This document shows positions 26,049-35,258 of a DNA stretch of 64,000 bases, piece by piece. Source of the stretch: Peptococcaceae bacterium (GTDB taxonomy: Bacteria > Bacillota > Desulfitobacteriia > Desulfitobacteriales > Syntrophobotulaceae). The number at the start of each line of letters is the position of its first letter. The first letter of the stretch is position 1. The DNA lies in NCBI GenBank assembly GCA_009782825.1, contig WRII01000005.1, forward strand, positions 1 to 64,000, written 5' to 3'. Below the pieces are notes generated by a model that saw nothing but the letters and a program-made list of their open reading frames with translations, was not told the DNA's origin and did no database searches. A program made the position numbers and the translations under genes.

Positions 26049-26459
26049 ACCAAGAAAGAGAGTATGCTCAAAATTGAAACGGACAAACATCATACCAACC
26101 ATGTGCAAGCTTTTCGACGCGTACACAAGTGTTAAGGCTTTGGCGCTTTGCTATCAAGTCATCAGGTCGTTTCCCATCCCTGGTATAGACCAGCGATCTG
26201 GGAGATGTCTCATCTCCGCGAAAAACAATACAATCAGGAAACTCAAGGTAAATCAGAATAGAATCACTACGAAAATTTTTCGGGAACACCCCCCTGCAAA
26301 AACACATCATAAGGCGGCCGCAGCGGCCCATCGGCCGAAAACTCACTGGTTGCCCCCTGAATAAAAGTCCAGCTCTTGATTGATCGGCCATACTACAAGA
26401 CAGAGTAAAACCAGCGGGACAACAATAAGCAATACCTTTTTGGTTCTGCGGTTAAGCAT
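26049..26459 (-). pseudogene. chimeric, disrupted copy of the downstream hypothetical gene
   Basis: This is a second copy of the gene at 26813-27439. It keeps the N-terminal anchor (MLNRRTKKVLLIVVPLVLLC, from ATG 26459) and the C-terminal end (FPDCIVFRGDETSPRSLVYT). The middle ~320 bp are replaced by about 83 bp (26285-26367) nearly identical to 58883-58967, which lies inside the YnbB-like gene. The insert introduces a stop soon after the anchor. The C-terminal part stays open in another frame (26068-26391). Confidence 0.8.
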
Positions 26460-26495
26460 TGACTTCTCCTTACAGATTACATTTTCCTGATGTTA

Positions 26496-26825
26496 CTAAA
26501 TCTTCCCTGAAAAATTTTCTTCAAATTCCATCGTAGTAATAAACGGTTTGAGGTGAACGGAAGCGTTTAAGTCTTTCCAACGTTGCAAAATAAACCAGTT
26601 TCGAAATCCGGGAAATGTAGTTACCGCAAATCCTGTTATGCTGCCATATCCATCAGAAATAAAATCTCCTGGATCCAACCCGAAGTAATCATAATAAATA
26701 TTTCGCATTGTGCCACTATAGTCATTTCCGGTCTTTGAGTAAGAAAGAATTTCAATTTTATTCCTTTGTAAATTGATTTCTCTTGTGTTTTTAGCAGAGA
26801 GCATGCTCGAGATCAAAACGGACAA
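26496..26825 (-). CDS. hypothetical protein (partner X of a duplicated pair)
   Basis: A 109-residue protein I do not recognise. Its start overlaps the end of the upstream gene by 13 nt, so the two are probably co-translated. The last ~22 codons recur as a degenerate copy at 27478-27545, showing that the X-Y unit has been tandemly duplicated. The sequence is rich in Tyr, Phe and Gly with no hydrophobic anchor. It may be the second half of a two-gene system or a split gene. Confidence 0.5.
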   Translation of the reverse strand: MSVLISSMLSAKNTREINLQRNKIEILSYSKTGNDYSGTMRNIYYDYFGLDPGDFISDGYGSITGFAVTTFPGFRNWFILQRWKDLNASVHLKPFITTMEFEENFSGKI

Positions 26826-27439
26826 ACATCATACCAACCACGCGCTAGTTTTTCTACACGTACACAATTATTATATCTTTGGTACTTTGCTATCAAGCCA
26901 TCAGGTCGTTTCCCATCCCTGGTATAGACCAGCGATCTGGGAGATGTCTCATCTCCGGTAAAAACAATACAATCAGGAAACTCGATATAAATCTCAATAA
27001 AATCACTTCGAAAATTTTTCGGGAAAACTTTCTTGTAGTTTTTTATGGATTCCCAGCCTTCTGCTGAAACTTCATAATATTCAATTCTCCAATCTTTATC
27101 TAGCGAGTTCCATTTATAAACCCCCAATCCACTATCAGTGACCTTGAAAGAAATAGTTTTACCGTACGAACTCGATACCTCAGATAAATCAGGCTGACTG
27201 TCAACGAAACGGTTAATTTCCTGAACCAGTAGTGAAAGTTCTTTTTCATATGGTTTTAACGCCGTCACTTTATGAAAAGTGTTTTTCCATGATAAACTGG
27301 TTTTGCAGAAAAACCCCCACCAATTTTGAACATTGTAATCAAAGGGCGCAAGCTCTTGGTTGATCGGCCATATAATAAGACAGAGCAAAATCAGGGGCAC
27401 AATAATTCGCAACACCTTTTTAGTTTTGCGGTTCAGCAT
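26813..27439 (-). CDS. hypothetical membrane-anchored protein (intact copy Y)
   Basis: A 208-residue protein with an N-terminal hydrophobic anchor (IIVPLILLCLIIWP, residues ~12-25) and a soluble exterior domain containing CIVFTGDETSPRSLVYTRDG and a closing RVEKLARGWYDVCPF. The family is unknown. GGAGAAATC precedes the ATG. A disrupted paralogue lies about 400 bp downstream at 26049-26459. It is likely secreted or anchored at the cell surface. Confidence 0.65.
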   Translation of the reverse strand: MLNRKTKKVLRIIVPLILLCLIIWPINQELAPFDYNVQNWWGFFCKTSLSWKNTFHKVTALKPYEKELSLLVQEINRFVDSQPDLSEVSSSYGKTISFKVTDSGLGVYKWNSLDKDWRIEYYEVSAEGWESIKNYKKVFPKNFRSDFIEIYIEFPDCIVFTGDETSPRSLVYTRDGKRPDGLIAKYQRYNNCVRVEKLARGWYDVCPF

Positions 27440-27477
27440 TGATTTCTCCTTACAGATTACGTTTTCCTGATGTCACT

Positions 27478-27545
27478 CAATCGTCCCTGAAAAGGTTTCT
27501 TCAAATTCCATCGTAGTAACAAACGGTTTGGGATGAACGTTTGAC
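27478..27545 (-). pseudogene. 3' remnant of a second copy of gene X
   Basis: About 60 bp match the 3' end of the gene at 26496-26825 (TTCTTCAAATTCCATCGTAG and flanks) with a few differences. It sits just upstream of copy Y, as gene X sits upstream of the disrupted Y copy. It is the footprint of a tandem duplication of the X-Y pair. Confidence 0.65.
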
Positions 27546-27699
27546 GGACTTAGGCTGTGCAGTGACATATTTTTCCTCCTGCTTTGGCTTTGTCTCTTAA
27601 GCACTATGTGTCATGCGTCATGGGACAATACTATTATCTATATCATCCGATACATTTCTAACCGATACCGGTTTCTTGTCATGGAAATATTCATCATGA

Positions 27700-30225
27700 C
27701 TAAAAAGTCTCTATGCGATCAGCCTTATTCTTAATATTTGTTATAATTTCATATCCAATCGTATCACACAACTCCGCCATACGCTCAATAGTCATATTGA
27801 CATTATCGAATATAGCCACCTCATTGCCGACCTCTACCTCAGGAGTGATATCGGTAACATCAACCATCGTATAGTCCATGGTCACATTACCGATAATGGG
27901 GGCTAACTGCCCCTTAATCACGAAAGCTCCGGCATTTGACAACTTACGCATCAGCCCATCGGAATACCCTACAGGAACTTCAGCAATCCGCGTCATGCGC
28001 TTTGTGACAAAATGACGCCCGTAACTTATGCTGACGCCTTTGCCCAACTCCTTAACCTGTGTGACTTGTGTGACATATTTTAACGCCGGCTTCAACTCCA
28101 CCTTATCTTTTATTTCCTCACACGGATAATACCCTCTCAGCATATATCCCGGACGCACCATATTGAAATGTTCCGCCTTGGGATTGAAAATGGCGGCGCC
28201 GGCACAAGCGTGTTTGTAGCGGATCTTTCCGGTTATGTTTTCTACGATCCCTATTGCCTTTCTGAATCTTTCCGTCTGCATCGCTGTGTAGGCTAAATCC
28301 TCAGGATCGTACATATCTGCGCTTGAATAATGTGTATAGATCCCTTCCACTCTTAAGTTTCTGCACTCTGACAAGGCCTTGGCGAACTCATAGCAATTCT
28401 CCACTAGAACGCCAAGCCGGCTCATCCCTGTGTCTACCTCAATATGAACGCCTAATTTTTTGTCGGCTTTTATGGCGGCTTCGTTCAGGCTCTGAACAAA
28501 GTCCGCATCACAGACAGATGTGACAACATAGTCACGCTCCGCAATCCACTCTGTCTCTTCAGCAAAGGGCTGATACAGAACAAGAAATTTTGCATGGGGC
28601 ATGAGGGTATGAAGGTCTTCCGCTTCCTGTAAATCCGCAATGGCAAAGAAGCTGCAGTCATTATAAATATTTGTAAGTAAATCTGCGCCGCTCCCGTAAG
28701 CATCTGCTTTGATAACCGGCATCACCTGAACACGGCTTCCCACATAATGTTTTATGGCGGCATAGTTATGTTTGAGGGCATCCACATCCACGAGAAGCCG
28801 TGTTTGTGCGGGTATGATACTCCCTCGTTCCAGAAGCTTATAGATGAATTCGTACTGCTCCCACATGTTCATATCTTTTGAGCCTTTTATGAGAATCATA
28901 TCTCCGGAACCCATTTCGCTGTTGCGGAGAATCGAGGTAAGAACGGTATTCAACTCTTCTTTTGTCGAAAAACAACACGCATCTGGTCTTCCCTCAAGAA
29001 AAGCCTCACGGTTATTCCCAATATAATAAACTTTGTCTGCTTTACCGGCTGTATAAAGGGCAATTTCACGATGGAGCTCCGCGCTTCTTTCCCCCAGCTC
29101 CAAAAGCTCCCCGAGAATAGCGATCTTCTTCCCGTCATTTTTTAATTCCGCAAGGGTGTCCAGAGCCGCTTTTGTTGAATCCGGGCTGGCGTTATAATAA
29201 TCTTTTATAAACTTTATGCCATGGACAGTGGCAGCCTCCAAACGCATAGAGCTGCGCGGGTAAATACGCAACGCTTCTATTGCCAATTTGAGCGGAACAC
29301 CCAATTGAACACCCGTTGTCAAGGCTAACAGCGCATTTTGAACATTATGCCGCCCCAGAACAGGTAGAGAACACCTATATGTGTTCTCTTGATCATGGAC
29401 CAAGAACGTCAAGCCATATCTGTTCTTATCCCAATACTGACAGATATCCGTCGCATAAAGAAGATTGTGGCTCTCCGGGCTTAGTCCGCAAAAGAGCACA
29501 TCGTGCTTATCAGATTGAACTTTGGCCAGCCTATCATCATCACTGCATAAAACAAGAGTCCCGTTTTCCTTAAGGCCCTCAACGATTTCCATTTTGGCGT
29601 TAAAAACATCCGCGTGTGTCCCGCCTAAATTTCCAATATGGGCGATGCCTATTTTTGTAATAATGGCGATGTCAGGTTTCACGATATTCGTGAGTGTGCG
29701 AATTTCGCCCATGTGATTCATTCCCATTTCGACAACAGCCATATCGTAGTTATGATCCAGTTTGAGAAGTGTTTGCGGAACACCCAATTCATTATTGAGG
29801 TTCTTTTCGGTAGCCAGCACCTTGTATTTGGCGGATAATACAGAGGTCAGCATATCTTTGACTGTGGTTTTTCCGTTACTGCCGGTTATGGCGATTATCG
29901 GCTTAGCAAATTTACTGCGGTAATATGAGGCAATATCTTGGAAGGCTTTCTTGGTGTCGCTGACTTTGAGTGTTGGGATAGGGGTGTCTACCTCCTCGGA
30001 CACGATGGCCATGCGCGCCCCTTTTTGAGCGGCAATGGAAACATACCTGTGTCCATTATCCTTATCCGTCACAAGAGCCACAAAAGCCGCGTCTTTCACA
30101 GTATCACGTGAATCGAATTTGACAGCAGACAACGAAAAATCATCACCGTGATAAGGTGTTGTTCCCTGTGTGCAAGCGGTTATTTCTTTGAAAGTTAATT
30201 GATCCAAGACAGACCCCTCCAGCAA
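27700..30225 (-). CDS. murF-alr: bifunctional MurF - alanine racemase fusion
   Basis: Two enzymes in one 841-residue chain. Residues 1-~460 are UDP-MurNAc-tripeptide:D-Ala-D-Ala ligase: P-loop ITGSNGKTT (113-121), EKNLNNELGVP and VEMGMNHMGEI. Residues ~475-841 are a PLP alanine racemase: VDVDALKHNYAAI, the PLP-lysine segment VMPVIKADAYGSGA (Lys506) and SYGRHF...EVPVGYSDG with the catalytic Tyr. The fusion couples D-alanine supply to the last cytoplasmic step of stem-peptide assembly. It is well known in Bacteroidetes; in a Firmicute context, where alr usually stands alone next to ndoAI, it is notable. The ddl gene is at 57617. Confidence 0.96.
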   Translation of the reverse strand: MLEGSVLDQLTFKEITACTQGTTPYHGDDFSLSAVKFDSRDTVKDAAFVALVTDKDNGHRYVSIAAQKGARMAIVSEEVDTPIPTLKVSDTKKAFQDIASYYRSKFAKPIIAITGSNGKTTVKDMLTSVLSAKYKVLATEKNLNNELGVPQTLLKLDHNYDMAVVEMGMNHMGEIRTLTNIVKPDIAIITKIGIAHIGNLGGTHADVFNAKMEIVEGLKENGTLVLCSDDDRLAKVQSDKHDVLFCGLSPESHNLLYATDICQYWDKNRYGLTFLVHDQENTYRCSLPVLGRHNVQNALLALTTGVQLGVPLKLAIEALRIYPRSSMRLEAATVHGIKFIKDYYNASPDSTKAALDTLAELKNDGKKIAILGELLELGERSAELHREIALYTAGKADKVYYIGNNREAFLEGRPDACCFSTKEELNTVLTSILRNSEMGSGDMILIKGSKDMNMWEQYEFIYKLLERGSIIPAQTRLLVDVDALKHNYAAIKHYVGSRVQVMPVIKADAYGSGADLLTNIYNDCSFFAIADLQEAEDLHTLMPHAKFLVLYQPFAEETEWIAERDYVVTSVCDADFVQSLNEAAIKADKKLGVHIEVDTGMSRLGVLVENCYEFAKALSECRNLRVEGIYTHYSSADMYDPEDLAYTAMQTERFRKAIGIVENITGKIRYKHACAGAAIFNPKAEHFNMVRPGYMLRGYYPCEEIKDKVELKPALKYVTQVTQVKELGKGVSISYGRHFVTKRMTRIAEVPVGYSDGLMRKLSNAGAFVIKGQLAPIIGNVTMDYTMVDVTDITPEVEVGNEVAIFDNVNMTIERMAELCDTIGYEIITNIKNKADRIETF

Positions 30226-30265
30226 GCTTAATCTGATAACTAACCGGAACTAACGGATTGCTGCA

Positions 30266-31609
30266 CTAGCTTAGGGTGTTAAGCCGCCCACTCACCGTCC
30301 AGCTCTTAGCCTTTTCCACATGGACATGGACTAGCTGCCCCGCCAAGTCCTGCCCTGTCCCCGGATCCTCAAACACCACAATATCATTCCCCCGAGTACG
30401 CCCCATCAACCGGCGGGCATCCTTTTTGCTTGGCCCTTCCACAAGGACTTCCACATCCTTACCCACGAGTCCCTGCCGCCACTCCAAGCTCTTGCGGTTC
30501 TGCACCTCCATAAGACGCGACAAACGTTCTCTTTTGACCTCCAGCGGAATCTGATCCGGTAATTCCGCTGCCCGGGTTCCCGAGCGCTTGGAGAACATAA
30601 ACGTGAAAGCCTGAGTAAACCCCACTTGTTCTACCAGATCCAGCGTCCCTTGAAAATCCTCCTCCGTCTCCCCGGGAAACCCCACAATAATATCTGTAGA
30701 CAGCGTCACCTGAGGCGCCTCCCGGCGGATAGCCGCCACCCGTTCCCTGTAGTCCCGGGCCGTATACCCACGGTTCATGGCCGCCAGCACCTGGTCGCTT
30801 CCCGCCTGAAAAGGCAGATGAATATGCTCGCAGACATGATGACTCTCAGCCATGACACGAATCAGCTTATCGCTCAAATCCTTCGGATGAGATGTCACAA
30901 ACCAGATCCTCTCCAGCCCTGTCACAGCATCGATTTCCTTGAGCAAGTCGGCAAAATCCGTTTTAAACCCATCTTTGATTCCATACGAGTTCACATTTTG
31001 ACCCAACAGCGTCAAATCCCGGCAGCCATTTGCCGCCAGCATACGCACCTGGCCTAAAATATCCTCCGGATCGCGGCTGCGCTCCCTCCCTCGCACATAG
31101 GGCACGATACAATAGGCACAATAATTATCACATCCATACATAATGGATACCGATGCCTTGAGACTGCCCTTCTGCGCCTCCGGCGCCAATTCCGTCCGAC
31201 CAGACGTATCCGGCGATACCCGGATCACCTTTTCCCCCTCCATCGCCCGCTTGAGCAGATGGGAAAACTGATCATAATCAAAAGTCCCTGTCCATAAATC
31301 CACATGAGGCGCCCTTTTGCTATAGGAACGAACCGCGTCAGGCTGCTGAACCATGCATCCGCACACCCCAATCAGTAAATCAGGATTGCGATCCTTCAGC
31401 GCCTTAAGTTCGCCGATACGGCCCAAAATCTTGCGTTCAGCGCTCTCCCGCACACAACACGTGGTAATCAGGATGAGATCGGCCTCCGAAGGCTCCTTCG
31501 TCTCAACATACCCGTAATCCTCCGCCAAAGACCGCAGGGAATCACTGTCCCGCACCGACATTTGGCAGCCAAAAGCCTGGATAAATACTTTTCTGTCCGA
31601 ATCTGTCAC
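30266..31609 (-). CDS. miaB: tRNA-i6A37 methylthiotransferase MiaB
   Basis: Radical-SAM enzyme that adds a methylthio group to i6A37 of tRNA. The N-terminal UPF0004 domain has its cluster cysteines at C15, C51 and C85, the radical-SAM motif CDNYCAYC is at 160-167, and a C-terminal TRAM domain follows (residues ~380-447). The length of 447 and the family phrases PYVRGRERSR and LLGQNVNSYG separate it from MtaB and RimO. The gene lies about 40 bp downstream of murF-alr in the minus-strand order. Confidence 0.96.
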   Translation of the reverse strand: MTDSDRKVFIQAFGCQMSVRDSDSLRSLAEDYGYVETKEPSEADLILITTCCVRESAERKILGRIGELKALKDRNPDLLIGVCGCMVQQPDAVRSYSKRAPHVDLWTGTFDYDQFSHLLKRAMEGEKVIRVSPDTSGRTELAPEAQKGSLKASVSIMYGCDNYCAYCIVPYVRGRERSRDPEDILGQVRMLAANGCRDLTLLGQNVNSYGIKDGFKTDFADLLKEIDAVTGLERIWFVTSHPKDLSDKLIRVMAESHHVCEHIHLPFQAGSDQVLAAMNRGYTARDYRERVAAIRREAPQVTLSTDIIVGFPGETEEDFQGTLDLVEQVGFTQAFTFMFSKRSGTRAAELPDQIPLEVKRERLSRLMEVQNRKSLEWRQGLVGKDVEVLVEGPSKKDARRLMGRTRGNDIVVFEDPGTGQDLAGQLVHVHVEKAKSWTVSGRLNTLS

Positions 31610-31634
31610 GTGAACCTCCTCAGGCTGATCCCTA

Positions 31635-32213
31635 CTACTGAAGATCTATTAGGTTTTCTTCTGCAAATTGCCCCCAAAAAGGAACAGTCTTTTTTATCTT
31701 GTCATATCTTACTTCTGTTCTGCTGCCGAATTCATGGTCAAAATATTTGAAGAGATCCTCTCCATAGTAAATGATATCTCTTTGATAAACAGATAAGACT
31801 GGATTTCCTGCCTCATTGGGAGAGCCAGGCAAATATCTGTGGCTGTAAATAGGAATAAGCGAGGGGACGATTTTTAATCTTTCTCGTGCAATCTCTACAG
31901 CTGTATCCATATTTTCCGGCCTTTCTCCCCAAGATTCCATCCAAAAAGCACTATGTTTAACATCAAACAATAACCCATGAACAGGCCAGTCTAACCGCCT
32001 TCTGACTTTCGCAGCATTTGTCTTGCTGAAATCCCTCCAGTCACAAAACTGGTAAGGATAAAACGCCATATAAAGTTCCTTTAAGTCAGGAGGAAAAGAT
32101 ATATTATAAAAATTTTCAGCATCCTGTATTTCTTGATTCGATAAGCCGTTTAACAGAGTATACCCTTTAGCTCTTATCAGATCCGCCGCCTTATCGATCT
32201 TCTTTTCAAACAA
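31635..32213 (-). CDS. SMI1/KNR4 family protein
   Basis: A 192-residue protein with the SMI1/KNR4 pattern: GLSNQEIQDAENFYNISFPP near residue 24, followed by DLKELYMAFYP, a SLIPIYSHRYLP segment and NPVLSVYQRDIIYYG. In bacteria these domains often act as immunity proteins to polymorphic toxins. No toxin gene is adjacent, but the small hypothetical gene upstream on the same strand is a possible partner. Confidence 0.88.
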   Translation of the reverse strand: MFEKKIDKAADLIRAKGYTLLNGLSNQEIQDAENFYNISFPPDLKELYMAFYPYQFCDWRDFSKTNAAKVRRRLDWPVHGLLFDVKHSAFWMESWGERPENMDTAVEIARERLKIVPSLIPIYSHRYLPGSPNEAGNPVLSVYQRDIIYYGEDLFKYFDHEFGSRTEVRYDKIKKTVPFWGQFAEENLIDLQ

Positions 32214-32268
32214 GTGGGGTTACACTCCTTTCGCGCCACTGGCAAGGGCTCGATAAACCACCTTTTCT

Positions 32269-32547
32269 TTATACAAGATATTCATTTATGTCATACCTTC
32301 TCTCATCAAGTAAGGGAAGCAGGCGCGCACAGGACTGCCATTCGCTCTCCGAAAAACGGTCGCGGTTTTTCCTGAGAAACAAATATAACCCATTTCCATT
32401 CACCTGCAAACATTTATGCAACCAGATGTCAAAGCTCTCCATATTTCCTCTGGAGGCTAAAAGATGCTTTAATATCAGATAAAAGTCATTAATACAGCTA
32501 AAAAGTTCGGAAAGACTGTCGTCGTTTCTAATTGGTTGATAGCTCAT
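32269..32547 (-). CDS. small hypothetical protein
   Basis: A 92-residue protein of unknown family (starts MSYQPIRNDDSLSELFSCIN). ATG 32547 has GAAGGAAG about 7 nt upstream, which is better than the in-frame start at 32592. It precedes the SMI1/KNR4 gene by about 55 bp on the same strand, so the two may be a pair. It appears soluble and helical. Confidence 0.6.
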   Translation of the reverse strand: MSYQPIRNDDSLSELFSCINDFYLILKHLLASRGNMESFDIWLHKCLQVNGNGLYLFLRKNRDRFSESEWQSCARLLPLLDERRYDINEYLV

Positions 32548-32725
32548 TTTGCACTTCCTTCTATAACAGACATCGTCCAATTTCCCAATCACCTATTACC
32601 CTAATAATACTTCGATTTTACGTTGTTTTCAAGAGTGAAAAAATCACTATTGTGAAAAAATCGCTATCTTCCCAGCGTTCTGTGTGATTCTCGCGAGAAT
32701 AACCGCTCCAGATAAATAGTGTTCG

Positions 32726-33640
32726 TCAAGAAAAATTTGACACAGTATACCTATAGGAAGGATCAATTAACATCAATTCCTTCAAGGTATCTATTTCAAC
32801 AATATCCGAGAAAGCACATTCCCTGATGGCAACATGATATTCATCGCGAAAACACTCCAAAGGAACCTGATCCCAGAAAATATTTCTATACTGAGCCTGT
32901 TGATAAATATCCCTAAGATGATGACGCAGCCTCACCCCATCTTGTTGAGTCCAATAGGAAATACTGTACATATGATAACAGTTTTCTCCGCCCAATTGCA
33001 TCGCTGATATACGCCCCTCTTGACTCAACAGACACCAGTCATCAGTTCTTTTCACTGGAACCCCCAGATAATTGGAACCATATTGATACTTGGTGATTAA
33101 CTCAGAGTTATAGAGCAGCAAATCAGATTCAAACACATAGGCATTCTCAAAAAAATCCCTGGCAAAATAAGCTGATGAAATATTATTTCCCTTACTGTAG
33201 ACAGGATTCTCAATAAAAGTAATATGGGGATACTTCTCTAAAAGCTGGCGAAATACCTCAGACAAGTACCCGACAACGATGTATATCTCCTTAATTCCCA
33301 CTGCGGTCACTGCGTCAAGGAGCCGGTCAATAATTCTGGTCCCATTCACCATAACCAAAGGCTTAGGCGTCATTAAGGTAACGGGAAGCATCCGTGACCC
33401 AAAACCCGCTGCCAAAAACACGGCCCTTTTCGCTCTGTAGGGAGATAAGGCCTCACTCCCAGCAAAGGTCACACCTCTATCATCAAGGAGCCCCCCCATG
33501 TAAAGAACACCCAATGACTCCCGAACCCTTTCCTCAGATAACCCAGTCAGCTCCCTGAGATCACCAACTGAAGGAACCCCTTTGCCCCCTTCAACAAGAA
33601 CCAGAATCTCAAAACACTCTTTACTCATACTCATACGCAT
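32726..33640 (-). CDS. nucleotidyltransferase (LicC/PntC-like cytidylyltransferase) with N-terminal winged helix
   Basis: Residues ~5-65 look like a winged helix (DLRELTGLSEERVRESLGVL). From residue ~72 a sugar-phosphate-type NTP transferase follows: AVFLAAGFGSRMLPVTLMTPKPLV, then EIYIVVGYLSEVF, IENPVYSKGNNISSAYFA and an Asp metal site in VFESDLLLYN. The NNISSA segment resembles phosphocholine and 2-aminoethylphosphonate cytidylyltransferases (LicC, PntC). It overlaps the permease gene by 10 nt and ends an ABC-transporter operon. That suggests the imported head-group is activated with CTP for surface decoration. The substrate is inferred, not shown. Confidence 0.82.
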   Translation of the reverse strand: MRMSMSKECFEILVLVEGGKGVPSVGDLRELTGLSEERVRESLGVLYMGGLLDDRGVTFAGSEALSPYRAKRAVFLAAGFGSRMLPVTLMTPKPLVMVNGTRIIDRLLDAVTAVGIKEIYIVVGYLSEVFRQLLEKYPHITFIENPVYSKGNNISSAYFARDFFENAYVFESDLLLYNSELITKYQYGSNYLGVPVKRTDDWCLLSQEGRISAMQLGGENCYHMYSISYWTQQDGVRLRHHLRDIYQQAQYRNIFWDQVPLECFRDEYHVAIRECAFSDIVEIDTLKELMLIDPSYRYTVSNFS

Positions 33641-35244
33641 TTCTCACTTCCCAAAAGGCGGCGCTTAACCAAGGCTATACCTATCTTCATCACGATATTA
33701 ACAGCCAGGATCATTAACGACACAAAAGCAGCCCCTTCCCAATTCATATCCTTTTCAAAGGATGTAATCATAATAGAGATCGGCTTCGTCTCAGAAGTAT
33801 ACAGGAATGTTACAGCAGATATAGTCATCATGGAATTCACGAAGAGGTACATAAACATTTCGGCAATCGTCCCCTTCGCCTGGGGCAGCAAAACATTTAA
33901 AAAAATACGTATTCTGCTTATCCCCAAGGTCGCCCCCACATCTTCAAGGTTCTCATTCAACTTGTTAAAAGTATTGTACATCATCAAATAAGGCGACGCG
34001 ATAAAGTGGGCCAGATTGACCATAATCAGAATAGCAATCGTATGGTACAGAAAAGTCGGGCTGAAAAAGATCGCGTAGGACAAGCCCAAAACCAGACCCG
34101 GTATAGCCAGAGTCGTAATCGAAATCAGATGAAGGATCTTCGATGTGACACCACGCATTCTCGCCGTAAAATAGGATGTGACCGACGCGACCACAACCCC
34201 AACACCCCCAACAAACAGCGATATCATAACCGAATTTTTCAAATAGATACCGGCGCCCTTATCAAATGTCTTTGCAATATTCTCCAGGGTAAATGCCATA
34301 TCATAAGGATAATGCCTAAGAAAAGTCAGCACTATAAACGCACCGATAGGAAGCAGAACCAGTAAAGCAACCGCACCGCAAAAAGTATAGGAAAACAGGT
34401 CACGCAATGTATTTTTAGCCGTTTCAAAGGGCTTAATGACAAAAGACAAATTGCCCCTGTCTTTGTTAAGCAGATCAATCACGAAGGCCATGACAGCCGG
34501 CATAAGCAAAACCAGCGCAATGACGCTTCCTTTGCCCAAATCCCCCTGCCCTATCACCTCCTGATACATCATAACCGGAAGAGTAAGGCTGTGAGTATCC
34601 CCCACAAACATCGGCACACCATAATCGGTAATAATCATCGTGAACACCGCAAAAGCCACAATAATCATAGGTTTGCGTAAATAGGGCAAAGATATCCCCG
34701 TAAGCTGCCGGATCTTGGGCACCCCCAGAACACCGGCAGCCTCATAGGGAGAGCTGTCCTCATAGCGAAGAATGTCCGAAACCATCAGAAACGCCACCGG
34801 AAAAGAATACATCACCGAGCCGATAACAATTCCCCAAAAGCCATAGATTGACACGTCGATTTGCAATAAATCTGTGATCACATTTGATATAACACCGTTC
34901 TTGCCAAAGAGGATGATAAGGCCTATGCCATGAGAAAATGAGGGAATGAGCATGGGCAGGGTAAAAAGTATTGTTAGAAGCACTTTAAACCGAATATGTG
35001 AACGGAGAACACACCAAGACAAGAGAGAAGCGAGAGCCACCGAAATCAGTGTTGCGGTTAGGGAAATTGTTAAAGAATTCATAAGGGCGTTATGAAAATT
35101 GACAGAAGACATAATTTTAACGATGTTAGTTTCAGATTCCGCTATCTTAAAAAGCATACGGAGCAAAGGAAAAAGCACAATAACCGCAAAAAATGAAATC
35201 AACAGCCATTTTGTTATGAGAGCGTATTGGCGATCTGAGCGCAC
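33631..35244 (-). CDS. ABC transporter permease with two fused transmembrane modules
   Basis: A 537-residue protein with about 12 hydrophobic helices and two coupling loops: EAAGVLGVPKIRQLTGI and EDVGATLGISRIRIFLNV. The two halves are tandem binding-protein-dependent permease domains, as in FbpB/ThiP-type and phosphonate-type importers. The gene is co-linear with a lipoprotein binding component and an ATPase, which gives a complete importer. The overlap with the cytidylyltransferase start supports a single transcript. Confidence 0.9.
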   Translation of the reverse strand: MRSDRQYALITKWLLISFFAVIVLFPLLRMLFKIAESETNIVKIMSSVNFHNALMNSLTISLTATLISVALASLLSWCVLRSHIRFKVLLTILFTLPMLIPSFSHGIGLIILFGKNGVISNVITDLLQIDVSIYGFWGIVIGSVMYSFPVAFLMVSDILRYEDSSPYEAAGVLGVPKIRQLTGISLPYLRKPMIIVAFAVFTMIITDYGVPMFVGDTHSLTLPVMMYQEVIGQGDLGKGSVIALVLLMPAVMAFVIDLLNKDRGNLSFVIKPFETAKNTLRDLFSYTFCGAVALLVLLPIGAFIVLTFLRHYPYDMAFTLENIAKTFDKGAGIYLKNSVMISLFVGGVGVVVASVTSYFTARMRGVTSKILHLISITTLAIPGLVLGLSYAIFFSPTFLYHTIAILIMVNLAHFIASPYLMMYNTFNKLNENLEDVGATLGISRIRIFLNVLLPQAKGTIAEMFMYLFVNSMMTISAVTFLYTSETKPISIMITSFEKDMNWEGAAFVSLMILAVNIVMKIGIALVKRRLLGSEKCV

Positions 35245-35258
35245 ACTTTCCCTCCGCT

